Source: Candidatus Cryptobacteroides excrementavium (GTDB lineage Bacteria > Bacteroidota > Bacteroidia > Bacteroidales > UBA932). From it: DNA of 33,386 nucleotides. The stretch is from NCBI GenBank assembly GCA_017695025.1, contig JADILX010000124.1, positions 1 through 33,386 of the forward strand. Direction: 5' to 3'. A program made the position numbers and the translations under genes. The notes beneath the pieces were generated by a model. It was not told the origin of the DNA and searched no databases. It saw nothing but the letters and a program-made list of their open reading frames with translations. This document shows, piece after piece, positions 8,029 through 14,676 of this stretch (its first letter is position 1; the number at the start of each line of letters is the position of its first letter).

Positions 8029-8955
8029 TCAATAGAGAGGTGTCGGATAGATGCCCTTGTCTGCGAACTCCTGGAATTTGGCGACAACTCCTGGCCTGTC
8101 TTCCTTGAATGTCACTCCGAACCAGTGTGACGGTGTGGAAAGAAGCACTGTCTGCGCCTGGGATGAGCGTATCATGCAGTCAATGGCATATGGAATATAA
8201 AATTCGGCCTTGAGTTCGTTCCCGTGTTCAGTGATGAAGGTCTTGAATATCTCCCCGCTCTTTTCGAAATAGTCGGGTGTAAATCCCCACATGTTCATGG
8301 AGGTAAGCGCCTTGCCGTCAAGCCGTACCCTTTCCCCCTTGCTGTTGTCTCCATAGACGTTCCCGTCTGCATCCAGCCCGATATTGTGGTGTTCCTCGAC
8401 ATGTGTCAGGATGTGGTTTTCATCGGCTGTACAGATGCCTCTCGACACTCCTCCGGACTCGGACAGCGTGTGGTCGAGTTCAAATCCCACCATGCAATAA
8501 TGTCCTGTAGAGTTCTCGTGTGCTGTGAGCCAGTCGGCCAGTATCTTGAATGATTCCTTCCCGTAGTAGTCGTCACCGTTGATGACTGCAAAAGGCTCTT
8601 TGATCACATCCTTTGCCATGAGTACGGCATGTGCTGTGCCCCATGGCTTCTCTCTCTGAGGGTTATATGTCAGGCCTGCAGGGATTTTGTCGAGTTCCTG
8701 TGTGACAAAGTCGAACTGGAGCGGAGTCCCGTCTGTACATTTCACGTGGCTGTATTTCTTTTGCACGAGTTTTTCGAAGTCGGCCTTGAAATATTCCCTT
8801 ACGATATAGACTACTTTGCCGAATCCGGCCTGCACTGCATCATATATCGAATAGTCGATGATAGTCTCACCGCTTGGGCCGAGTCCGTCCATCTGCTTCA
8901 GACCGCCGTAGCGGCTGCCCATTCCTGCCGCCAGGACTAAAAGTGTAGGTTTCAT
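8029..8955 (-). CDS. Sugar nucleotidyltransferase (NTP_transferase family)
   Basis: A 308-residue cytoplasmic protein with the GT-A-like nucleotidyltransferase signature LVLAAGMGSRYGGLKQMDGLGPSGE at its N-terminus and the metal-binding AVINGDDYYG near residue 112. It belongs to the same broad family as glucose-1-phosphate and MurNAc-1-phosphate nucleotidyltransferases, but its motif (GMGSRYGGLKQ) differs from the MurU-like protein nearby, so the substrate is probably different. The ATG at 8955 (MKPTLLVLAAG) is preferred over the track start at 8997. A TAAATTTG promoter at 9009-9002 would start transcription at about 8997, and family similarity begins at MKPTLL. It is first in an operon with the CPBP protease. 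Confidence 0.82.
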   Translation of the reverse strand: MKPTLLVLAAGMGSRYGGLKQMDGLGPSGETIIDYSIYDAVQAGFGKVVYIVREYFKADFEKLVQKKYSHVKCTDGTPLQFDFVTQELDKIPAGLTYNPQREKPWGTAHAVLMAKDVIKEPFAVINGDDYYGKESFKILADWLTAHENSTGHYCMVGFELDHTLSESGGVSRGICTADENHILTHVEEHHNIGLDADGNVYGDNSKGERVRLDGKALTSMNMWGFTPDYFEKSGEIFKTFITEHGNELKAEFYIPYAIDCMIRSSQAQTVLLSTPSHWFGVTFKEDRPGVVAKFQEFADKGIYPTPLY

Positions 8956-9001
8956 TGTATTGAATTTGATAATGTTGGTATCTGGTTTTTCAAACATCTT
9001 T

Positions 9002-9009
9002 CAAATTTA
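9002..9009 (-). promoter_or_regulatory. -7 promoter element of the nucleotidyltransferase-CPBP operon
   Basis: The minus strand reads TAAATTTG. It lies 47 bp before the preferred ATG at 8955 and is what decides that start. It is back to back with a plus-strand -7 box two bases away. Confidence 0.6.
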
Positions 9010-9011
9010 AT

Positions 9012-9019
9012 TATTTTTG
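9012..9019 (+). promoter_or_regulatory. -7 promoter element of the FtsB-like gene
   Basis: TATTTTTG fits TAnnTTTG and lies 40 bp before the ATG at 9060. The upstream sequence has only TTTT near the -33 position. Confidence 0.55.
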
Positions 9020-9059
9020 CAGAAAATAACAGGAATACTTCAGGGTTTTTGATGCAGAT

Positions 9060-9365
9060 ATGGGCAGATTGAAAAGAATATTCAATGGGGCGCATGGCGG
9101 ATTTGCAAAGTTCGTTGTGTGCGTTACAGCCGTGTTTGTCCTCGTCATGCTGTTCTGGCCGGGCAACAATGTCATCCGCTGGATAGGTGCAAAAATAGAG
9201 ATTGTAAGGCAGGAGCGGCAGATAAAGGCCTATAAGAGGCAGATAAATGAAATGAACGAGCGTATCCGTATGCTGACTTCAGACAGGGACACGCTCGAGA
9301 AATTTGCCCGGGAGCAGTTCAATTTTGCCGAGCCGGGCGATGATGTCTATATCGTTGAGGACTGA
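9060..9365 (+). CDS. FtsB/DivIC-like septum formation initiator protein
   Basis: A 101-residue protein with a short basic cytoplasmic N-terminus, one membrane segment (about 17-35) and a coiled coil rich in Gln, Arg and Glu (about 43-75). It ends with the family's closing motif (DTLEKFAREQFNFAEPGDDVYIVED), matching the FtsB/DivIC pattern EkiARExlgmv.p.Gev. Members bridge FtsL and FtsQ/DivIB in the divisome on the periplasmic side of the membrane. Length and topology are typical. It is monocistronic between a divergent operon and convergent purB. I leave the symbol empty because FtsB and DivIC are not separable here. Confidence 0.85.
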   Translation: MGRLKRIFNGAHGGFAKFVVCVTAVFVLVMLFWPGNNVIRWIGAKIEIVRQERQIKAYKRQINEMNERIRMLTSDRDTLEKFAREQFNFAEPGDDVYIVED

Positions 9366-9419
9366 TTCCGTTTCCCGGGGCAGAATCCGCATGTCCTGCA
9401 TAGGGAAATTCTCTTTTCA

Positions 9420-10760
9420 TCAGAACCCCGTGTATGTCATCGGAGTGATGGCCCTCATTTCCTCCTTGACGCTTTCATTTACGTCAAGTCCCTCGATGAA
9501 TGCCGCGATGGTCTCGTGGGTGATGGCTTCTCCCGTACGGGTCAGGGCCTTGAGGGTCTCGTATGGATTCGGGTAGTTCTCTCTCCTGAGGATTGTCTGC
9601 AGTGCTTCTGCGACCACAGCCCAGTTCCGCTGCAGGTCGGCGTCTATTGCCGGTCTGTTGAGAATCAGCTTGCCGAGTCCTTTCCTGAGGGAATTCAGGG
9701 CAATCATTGTGTGGGCCACAGGGACTCCCACATTCCTCAGTACCGTTGAGTCGGTAAGGTCGCGCTGCAGCCTGGATATAGGAAGCTTCATCGAGAGATG
9801 GGTGAAGACCGCATCCGCCATCCCGAGGTTGCCCTCCGCATTCTCGAAGTCTATAGGATTGACCTTGTGCGGCATCGCTGATGACCCCACCTCGTTCTTG
9901 TTGACTTTCTGATGGAAATATTCCATCGAGATGTAGGTCCAGATGTCACGGCAGAAATCTATGAGTATGGTGTTGATGCGGCGGATGTTGTCGAAGATGG
10001 CAGCAAGATTGTCGTAATGCTCTATCTGAGTCGTCGGGAATGACCTTTTCAGTCCGAGCGATGCCACGAACCTGTCCCCGAATCCTATCCAGTCGATACC
10101 CGGATATGCCACCTTGTGGGCATTCATGTTGCCGGTGGCTCCTCCGAACTTTGCAGGATAGGAGAGGATGTCCAGTTGGCGCAACTGCTCCTCAATCCTC
10201 ACCTGGAATACCTTGAACTCCTTCCCGACGCGGGTAGGGGAGGCCGGCTGCCCGTGGGTCTTGGCAAGCATCGGGATGTCCTTCCATTCCTCCGCCATGC
10301 CGCTTATGGTGCCGAGGACTTCCTTCATCAGCGGAAGATATGCCTCATGGACGGCTTCTTTCAGGGAGAGCGGGACAGATGTGTTGTTGATGTCCTGGGA
10401 AGTGAGTCCGAAATGCACGAATTCCCCCCATTTCATGATGTCCATTTCCCTGAATCTTTCCTTGATGAAATATTCGACGGCCTTGACGTCGTGGTTGGTC
10501 ACTTTCTCTATATCCTTCACCTTGGCCGCATCTTCAGGCGTCATTGTCCTGTAGATGTCCCTGAGTGCCTCGAACTTGCTGCGGTCAAAATCGGCAAGTT
10601 GCGGAAGCGGTATCTCGCAGAGAGCGATGAAATATTCGATTTCCACCCGCACCCTGTACCTGATCAGGGCGTATTCGCTGAAATAGTTCCTGAGAATTTC
10701 TGTCTGCCGTGCATATCTCCCGTCAATCGGAGATACTGCCAAAAGTGAATGACTGTCCAT
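9420..10760 (-). CDS. purB: Adenylosuccinate lyase
   Basis: Catalyses two fumarate-releasing steps of purine synthesis: SAICAR to AICAR, and adenylosuccinate to AMP. The 446-residue protein carries the fumarase/aspartase superfamily signature SSAMPHKVNPIDFENAEGN, preceded by the flexible-loop serine. It also has LTSQDINNTSVPLSLKEAV and AKTHGQPASPTRVGKEF. The fold and length (about 450) fit the E. coli-type PurB. It stands alone with its own promoter, and a convergent FtsB-like gene ends 54 bp beyond its stop. Confidence 0.95.
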   Translation of the reverse strand: MDSHSLLAVSPIDGRYARQTEILRNYFSEYALIRYRVRVEIEYFIALCEIPLPQLADFDRSKFEALRDIYRTMTPEDAAKVKDIEKVTNHDVKAVEYFIKERFREMDIMKWGEFVHFGLTSQDINNTSVPLSLKEAVHEAYLPLMKEVLGTISGMAEEWKDIPMLAKTHGQPASPTRVGKEFKVFQVRIEEQLRQLDILSYPAKFGGATGNMNAHKVAYPGIDWIGFGDRFVASLGLKRSFPTTQIEHYDNLAAIFDNIRRINTILIDFCRDIWTYISMEYFHQKVNKNEVGSSAMPHKVNPIDFENAEGNLGMADAVFTHLSMKLPISRLQRDLTDSTVLRNVGVPVAHTMIALNSLRKGLGKLILNRPAIDADLQRNWAVVAEALQTILRRENYPNPYETLKALTRTGEAITHETIAAFIEGLDVNESVKEEMRAITPMTYTGF

Positions 10761-10783
10761 TGTCCGTGTGTTTTTTCAGGAGG

Positions 10784-10791
10784 CAAAGATA
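10784..10791 (-). promoter_or_regulatory. -7 promoter element of purB
   Basis: The minus strand reads TATCTTTG, fitting TAnnTTTG, 23 nt before the ATG. No PurR-like palindrome was recognised next to it. Confidence 0.6.
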
Positions 10792-10826
10792 GTCAAAAAA
10801 TGACAGCATGATATAATGGTTTAAGA

Positions 10827-10857
10827 TTTGGCCGAATAAATTATTTGTGTAATTTTG
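10827..10857 (+). promoter_or_regulatory. Promoter of the AAA/DUF4143 ATPase gene
   Basis: TTTG (10827-10830), 19 nt, TAATTTTG (10850-10857), a full consensus match. It overlaps the ORF-track start at 10845, so the true start must lie downstream, at 10887. Confidence 0.72.
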
Positions 10858-10886
10858 CAGTTGCATTTCAAATTTGTACGGATAAT

Positions 10887-12056
10887 ATGGAAACTGCTTA
10901 TATTCACAGGGAATTGTCAGGAATCATAGAAGAAGCCGCCCGATATTTTTCGGTCATCACTATTACCGGACCACGGCAGTCGGGGAAGACGACTTTAATC
11001 CGGAATGAGTTCGGGCAACTTCCGTATTATTCATTGGAGAATCTTGATGTCAGAAGTTTTGCAGAGAATGATCCGGTGGCTTTTCTTAGCAGGCATCCCG
11101 AAGGAATGATTTTGGATGAAGTTCATAACGCCCCGAACCTGCTGTCGTATATCCAGGGAATAGTGGACGAACATCCTGAGCGAAGGTTCATACTTTCCGG
11201 GAGTTCGCAGTTTGCCATGTTGAGGAAGGTCTCGCAGTCGCTGGCAGGACGCACCGCAGTCTTCGAACTGCTGCCGCTGTCGTATTCCGAAATCAGCGGT
11301 AAAGTTGAAGGCAAGCCTCTGGATGACCTGCTGTTCGACGGTTTCTATCCGGCAATCTATGCCGGACGCAATATCCCGAAGTTCCTGTATCCGTCCTATT
11401 TCAAGACTTATCTCGACAAGGATGTACGCGACCTGCTTCAGGTCAAGGATATGATGCAGTTTCATACATTTGTCCGGCTATGCGCGGGACGCATAGGCTC
11501 ATTGTTCAAAGCCTCGGAACTGGCCAATGAAATCGGTGTCAGTTCGCATACCATCACAGCATGGCTGTCCGTGCTGCAGGCATCCTATATCGTGACATTG
11601 CTGCCCCCATATTTCGGGAACACACGCAAGCGGCTGACAAAAACTCCCAAGCTGTACTTTACGGATACAGGGCTCGCCTGCCATCTGCTTGGCATCGAGT
11701 CATCCAGTCAGCTTGCAAGGGATAAGATGCGCGGTGCATTGTTTGAGAATTTCATCGTCATGGAGGCTCTGAAACGAAGATATAACCTCGGCAGAGAGAG
11801 CAATCTCTATTTCTACCGTGATTCACATCAGAACGAAGTTGACCTCATATTGAAGAGCGGAACCGGGCTGTACGGCATAGAAATAAAATCCGCAATGACC
11901 TATCATACGGATTTTGAGAAGTCTTTGAAACAGATGGCCGGATGGGTCGGCGAGCCTGTACTTGGAAAAGCCGTCGTCTATGCCGGGGCGTTAGAAAACA
12001 GCTCCGGTGAAATCAAGTTGCTGAATTACTCACACCTGGGCGGCATACTGGAATAA
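10887..12056 (+). CDS. AAA_14/DUF4143 ATPase with nuclease-fold C-terminus
   Basis: A 389-residue protein from METAYIHREL. It has Walker A ITGPRQSGKTT (27-36), Walker B MILDEVHNAP (74-83) and a sensor-like LSGSSQF (103-109). A DUF4143 region (about 180-335) contains a winged-helix-like segment (KASELANEIGVSSHTITAWLSVL). The C-terminal part shows NEVDLIL...YGIEIKS, resembling the D...ExK pattern of the PD-(D/E)XK fold typical of this family. The function of these widespread, patchily distributed ATPases is unknown; they are often near mobile or toxin-like genes. It has no operon partner here. The 10845 start is rejected because it lies upstream of the promoter's -7 box. Confidence 0.85.
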   Translation: METAYIHRELSGIIEEAARYFSVITITGPRQSGKTTLIRNEFGQLPYYSLENLDVRSFAENDPVAFLSRHPEGMILDEVHNAPNLLSYIQGIVDEHPERRFILSGSSQFAMLRKVSQSLAGRTAVFELLPLSYSEISGKVEGKPLDDLLFDGFYPAIYAGRNIPKFLYPSYFKTYLDKDVRDLLQVKDMMQFHTFVRLCAGRIGSLFKASELANEIGVSSHTITAWLSVLQASYIVTLLPPYFGNTRKRLTKTPKLYFTDTGLACHLLGIESSSQLARDKMRGALFENFIVMEALKRRYNLGRESNLYFYRDSHQNEVDLILKSGTGLYGIEIKSAMTYHTDFEKSLKQMAGWVGEPVLGKAVVYAGALENSSGEIKLLNYSHLGGILE

Positions 12057-12084
12057 CATTTTTACTGATGAGTATTTCATTCTC

Positions 12085-12936
12085 TCACATCAGCCTTCTG
12101 TAGGCCTCTATTGTCCTTGCTGCCTCGGCGACATCATGCACGCGGAGGATGTCCGCACCTCTTTCCAGAGCGGCGAAATGCAGAACCTGCGTCTGGGCGA
12201 GAGATTCTTCCGGAGTGATGCCGAACAGCCTGTATATCATGCTCTTTCTGGAGACTCCGACAAGAATCCTATGCCCGAGCGTCCTGAGGGTATCAAGTTC
12301 CCGGAGCAGCTGCCAGTTCTGCCCGGTGTCTTTTGCAAAGCCGAACCCCGGGTCCAGAATCCAGTCCCTTATGCCTGCCTTGTCTGCCCGCTCTGCAAAT
12401 TCCCTGAAATACTGCAGGACTTCACCGGTCACATCTCTATAATTGCAGAGACTCTGCATGGTCTTCGGGATGCCCCTCTTGTGCATTGCGATATATTTAA
12501 GTCCGAGCCTGCCGACAGCAGGTAGCATCCCCGGGTCATCCTCGCCTGCGGAAATGTCGTTGACGATGAAAGGCCCGATGAGTCCGGCGGCCTTTTCCAC
12601 CACTGATACCCACCATGTGTCTATGGAAATCACGGCATCCGGGAACGAGTCCTTTATGGCCTTGAGTGCCGGTTCAAGCCTCCTCCATTCCTCCTCTTCT
12701 CCGACAGGTTCCGAGCCAGGTCTGGTGGAACATGCCCCGATGTCGATTATGTCCGCGCCTTCTTCAAGCATACGGCTGACCCTTCCGAGCACTTTTTTCA
12801 TGTCAGATCTTCCGTCCGTCCCGAGACACCTGCTCGGCGCAAAATAGGAATCGTCAGTCAGATTGACGATCCCCATTATCTGTATCTTTCGTTTGCTTAC
12901 CTGTTCCGTCACAGGTATTTCCCTGCATCCATCCAT
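12085..12936 (-). CDS. folP: Dihydropteroate synthase
   Basis: Joins 7,8-dihydropterin pyrophosphate to p-aminobenzoate in folate synthesis; it is the sulfonamide target. The 283-residue TIM-barrel protein shows the ordered family motifs: MGIVNLTDDSYFAPSR (21-36), DIGACSTRPGSEPV, ISIDTWW, IVNDISAG, LDPGFGFAKDTGQN and GVSRKSMIYRLFG. The first motif is NLTDDS rather than the common NVTPDS, a conservative variant. It lies 10 bp behind the sugar O-acetyltransferase gene and is probably its operon partner. It converges on the DUF4143 ATPase with a 28-bp gap and no recognisable terminator. Confidence 0.94.
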   Translation of the reverse strand: MDGCREIPVTEQVSKRKIQIMGIVNLTDDSYFAPSRCLGTDGRSDMKKVLGRVSRMLEEGADIIDIGACSTRPGSEPVGEEEEWRRLEPALKAIKDSFPDAVISIDTWWVSVVEKAAGLIGPFIVNDISAGEDDPGMLPAVGRLGLKYIAMHKRGIPKTMQSLCNYRDVTGEVLQYFREFAERADKAGIRDWILDPGFGFAKDTGQNWQLLRELDTLRTLGHRILVGVSRKSMIYRLFGITPEESLAQTQVLHFAALERGADILRVHDVAEAARTIEAYRRLM

Positions 12937-12946
12937 CCTGTTGACT

Positions 12947-13510
12947 TTAAAGTTTCTGAATCTTTTTCAGTACCCGGCACGGATTGCCGGCGGCGACTGT
13001 GCCGGAAGGGATGTCTCTGGTGACGACGCTTCCAGCCCCGATGACGCAGTTGTCTCCGATGCTCACGCCCGGAAGGACGATGACATTGCCGCCAATCCAT
13101 ACATTGTTCCCGACTCTGATCGGCAGGGCATATTCCAGTCCCTTGTTGCGGGTCTCTGCGTCAAGCGGATGGCCTGCCGTGTAGAATCCGCATCCCGGGG
13201 CGACGAATACATTGTCCCCGAAAGTGACTTTGGCCCCGTCAAGGATCACGCAGTTGAAGTTCATGTAGAAATTTTCCCCGACTTCAATGTTGTAGCCGTA
13301 GTCGCATTGGAAAGGGGAGCGTATCTCGAAGTTTTCGCCTGTCTTTCCGAGAAGTTGCCTGATGAGTGTTTTCCTTTCGGCCGCCTTTGTCGGGGGCAGG
13401 GAATTGAGTTCAAAGCATTTTGTCGCCCCCGCCGTCATTTCGGCTAAGAGTTCAGGGTCATTGCCTGCGTCATACAGCATGCCTGCTGCAGCCTTTTCTT
13501 TTTCTGTCAT
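12947..13510 (-). CDS. Maltose/galactoside-type sugar O-acetyltransferase
   Basis: A 187-residue acetyl-CoA-dependent enzyme of the left-handed beta-helix (hexapeptide) family. The N-terminal Mac domain (MTEKEKAAAGMLYDAGNDPEL) leads into hexapeptide repeats (IEVGEN, VIGAGSVVTRDIPSGTVAAGNPCRVLKKI). The catalytic His is in TAGHPLD (His114). The family acetylates maltose, galactosides or other sugars, and its physiological role is often unclear; specificity cannot be read here. It precedes folP by 10 bp with no functional link. A possible weak -7 box (TAATTTCG, one mismatch) lies about 30 bp upstream. Confidence 0.88.
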   Translation of the reverse strand: MTEKEKAAAGMLYDAGNDPELLAEMTAGATKCFELNSLPPTKAAERKTLIRQLLGKTGENFEIRSPFQCDYGYNIEVGENFYMNFNCVILDGAKVTFGDNVFVAPGCGFYTAGHPLDAETRNKGLEYALPIRVGNNVWIGGNVIVLPGVSIGDNCVIGAGSVVTRDIPSGTVAAGNPCRVLKKIQKL

Positions 13511-13580
13511 ATGTGATGGAACAATGATGATGCTTCTGCGAAATTAGCAAATATTTGAAATGAAACCCCGCCAAGGGTAC

Positions 13581-13624
13581 AGATAAAAAAGAAGAGACCG
13601 GCTCAAAAGTCTGAACCGGTCTCT
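13581..13624 (-). terminator. Rho-independent terminator of rpsU
   Basis: A stem AGAGACCGG/CCGGTCTCT, extended by two further pairs across one mismatch, has an 8-nt loop. On the minus strand it is followed by TTCTTTTTTATC. It lies 58 nt beyond the rpsU stop. Confidence 0.8.
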
Positions 13625-13681
13625 GGCTTATGCTGTCTTTTCTGAATGAATATCCAGTATGACAAGATGATAGGGGACGCA

Positions 13682-13876
13682 CTATTTCTCGTCCATCAGC
13701 TGCATGTGCTGTACATAGATGGCCTTCTTGATCTCCTCTCTTCTCCTTACTGACGGCTTTACGAATGCCTTTCTTGCACGGAGTTCGCGGATTGCTCCGG
13801 TCTTCTCGAATTTCCTCTTGAACTTCTTAAGAGCCTTCTCTATGTTCTCGCCCTCCTTGATAGGAACTATAATCAT
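13682..13876 (-). CDS. rpsU: 30S ribosomal protein bS21
   Basis: A 64-residue basic protein matching bS21 throughout (MIIVPIKEGENIEKALKKFKRKFEKTGAIRELRARKAF). It binds the 30S platform near the 3' end of 16S rRNA. In Bacteroidota ribosomes bS21, with bS18 and bS6, covers the anti-SD, which explains why most of their mRNAs do not use SD pairing. Here the gene is monocistronic, with its own full-consensus promoter, a leader of about 27 nt and a terminator. The leader holds an extremely strong SD sequence, unlike nearly every other start in the window, which fits autoregulation through anti-SD accessibility. Confidence 0.95.
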   Translation of the reverse strand: MIIVPIKEGENIEKALKKFKRKFEKTGAIRELRARKAFVKPSVRRREEIKKAIYVQHMQLMDEK

Positions 13877-13882
13877 CGCTGT

Positions 13883-13893
13883 ATCACCTCCTT
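13883..13893 (-). promoter_or_regulatory. Exceptional Shine-Dalgarno sequence of rpsU
   Basis: The minus strand reads AAGGAGGTGAT, 6 nt before the ATG. This is an uninterrupted 11-nt complement to the conserved 16S 3' end (AUCACCUCCUU). The probable regulatory reading is that ribosomes lacking bS21, with exposed anti-SD, preferentially initiate here and so restore bS21 supply. Confidence 0.85.
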
Positions 13894-13907
13894 TTTATTT
13901 GCGGCTG

Positions 13908-13938
13908 CAAAGGTAAATCAAATTATTTCTTTTTCAAA
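13908..13938 (-). promoter_or_regulatory. Promoter of rpsU
   Basis: The minus strand reads TTTG (13938-13935), 19 nt, TACCTTTG (13915-13908), a full consensus. Predicted transcription starts near 13903, giving a leader that consists essentially of the SD sequence. Confidence 0.75.
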
Positions 13939-13941
13939 ATT

Positions 13942-14676
13942 TTATTTTGCCCTGCCTGTAATGTCCTTGTTTTCTTCCAAAATGCAGAGAAATTTTTTCA
14001 TACCTGCAGTGGCCACGTCTTTTATGTGCACTATCCGTTTGTCATGTACCGGGACATCTTTCGGGTCTATGATATATATCGGTGTGTCCGTTCCTGCATA
14101 TCTGTACAGGCCGGCAGCAGGATAGACCTGGAGCGAAGTGCCCACAATGAGCAGCAGGTCGCATTTTTCCACGGCATCTATTGCCTGCCCTATTTTCGGG
14201 ACGGCTTCACCGAACCACACTATGTGCGGCCTCAACTGCACCCCGTCCGGGGACAGGTCCCCGAGATGGATATCCCCGTAGCCGATGTCGAAGACAGAAC
14301 TCTCTGAGAAGCCGTCACGTTCATTACAGCAGTTCTCCGGCCGGACTTTCGTGAGTTCTCCGTGGAGATGAATTATGCGTGTGCTGCCGGCCCTTTCATG
14401 CAGATTGTCGACATTCTGTGTGATGACGGTCACGTCGTAGTCCTTTTCGAGTGCGGCGATGTCAAGGTGTGCAGCATTGGGCTTTACCTTGGCAAGCTGT
14501 TCCCTCCTCTGGTTGTAGAAGTCCAGCATCAGGCCCGGGTTGCGGTACCATCCGTCGATGCTTGCCACATCCTCGACATTGTAGTTTTCCCATAGCCCGT
14601 TGCTGTCACGGAATGTGCTTATCCCGCTTTCTGCGCTGACTCCGGCTCCTGTCAGCACTGCCAAACGCTTTTTCAT
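13942..14676 (-). CDS. NAD-dependent protein deacylase (sirtuin, CobB-like), zinc cysteines missing
   Basis: Removes acyl groups from lysines using NAD, giving nicotinamide and O-acyl-ADP-ribose. The 244-residue core sirtuin has GAGVSAESGI (10-19), TFRD (21-24), TQNVDNLHERAG (86-97), catalytic His105 in HLHG, and late NAD-binding GTSLQVYPAA. FYNQRREQL contains the Tyr54-x-x-Arg57 pair that in class III sirtuins (SIRT5, E. coli CobB) favours succinyl- and malonyl-lysine. The two CxxC pairs of the usual zinc ribbon are absent; only a CC at 116-117 remains in that region. It overlaps the upstream ATPase gene by 4 nt (ATGA). The symbol is left blank because orthology with cobB is not proven. Confidence 0.9.
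   Translation of the reverse strand: MKKRLAVLTGAGVSAESGISTFRDSNGLWENYNVEDVASIDGWYRNPGLMLDFYNQRREQLAKVKPNAAHLDIAALEKDYDVTVITQNVDNLHERAGSTRIIHLHGELTKVRPENCCNERDGFSESSVFDIGYGDIHLGDLSPDGVQLRPHIVWFGEAVPKIGQAIDAVEKCDLLLIVGTSLQVYPAAGLYRYAGTDTPIYIIDPKDVPVHDKRIVHIKDVATAGMKKFLCILEENKDITGRAK

Noticed and set aside
8000-8032. TTG start for the CPBP protease
   Set aside because: TTGA overlap is possible, but an ATG at 7999 gives a normal N-terminus. Left as an alternative rather than the main call.
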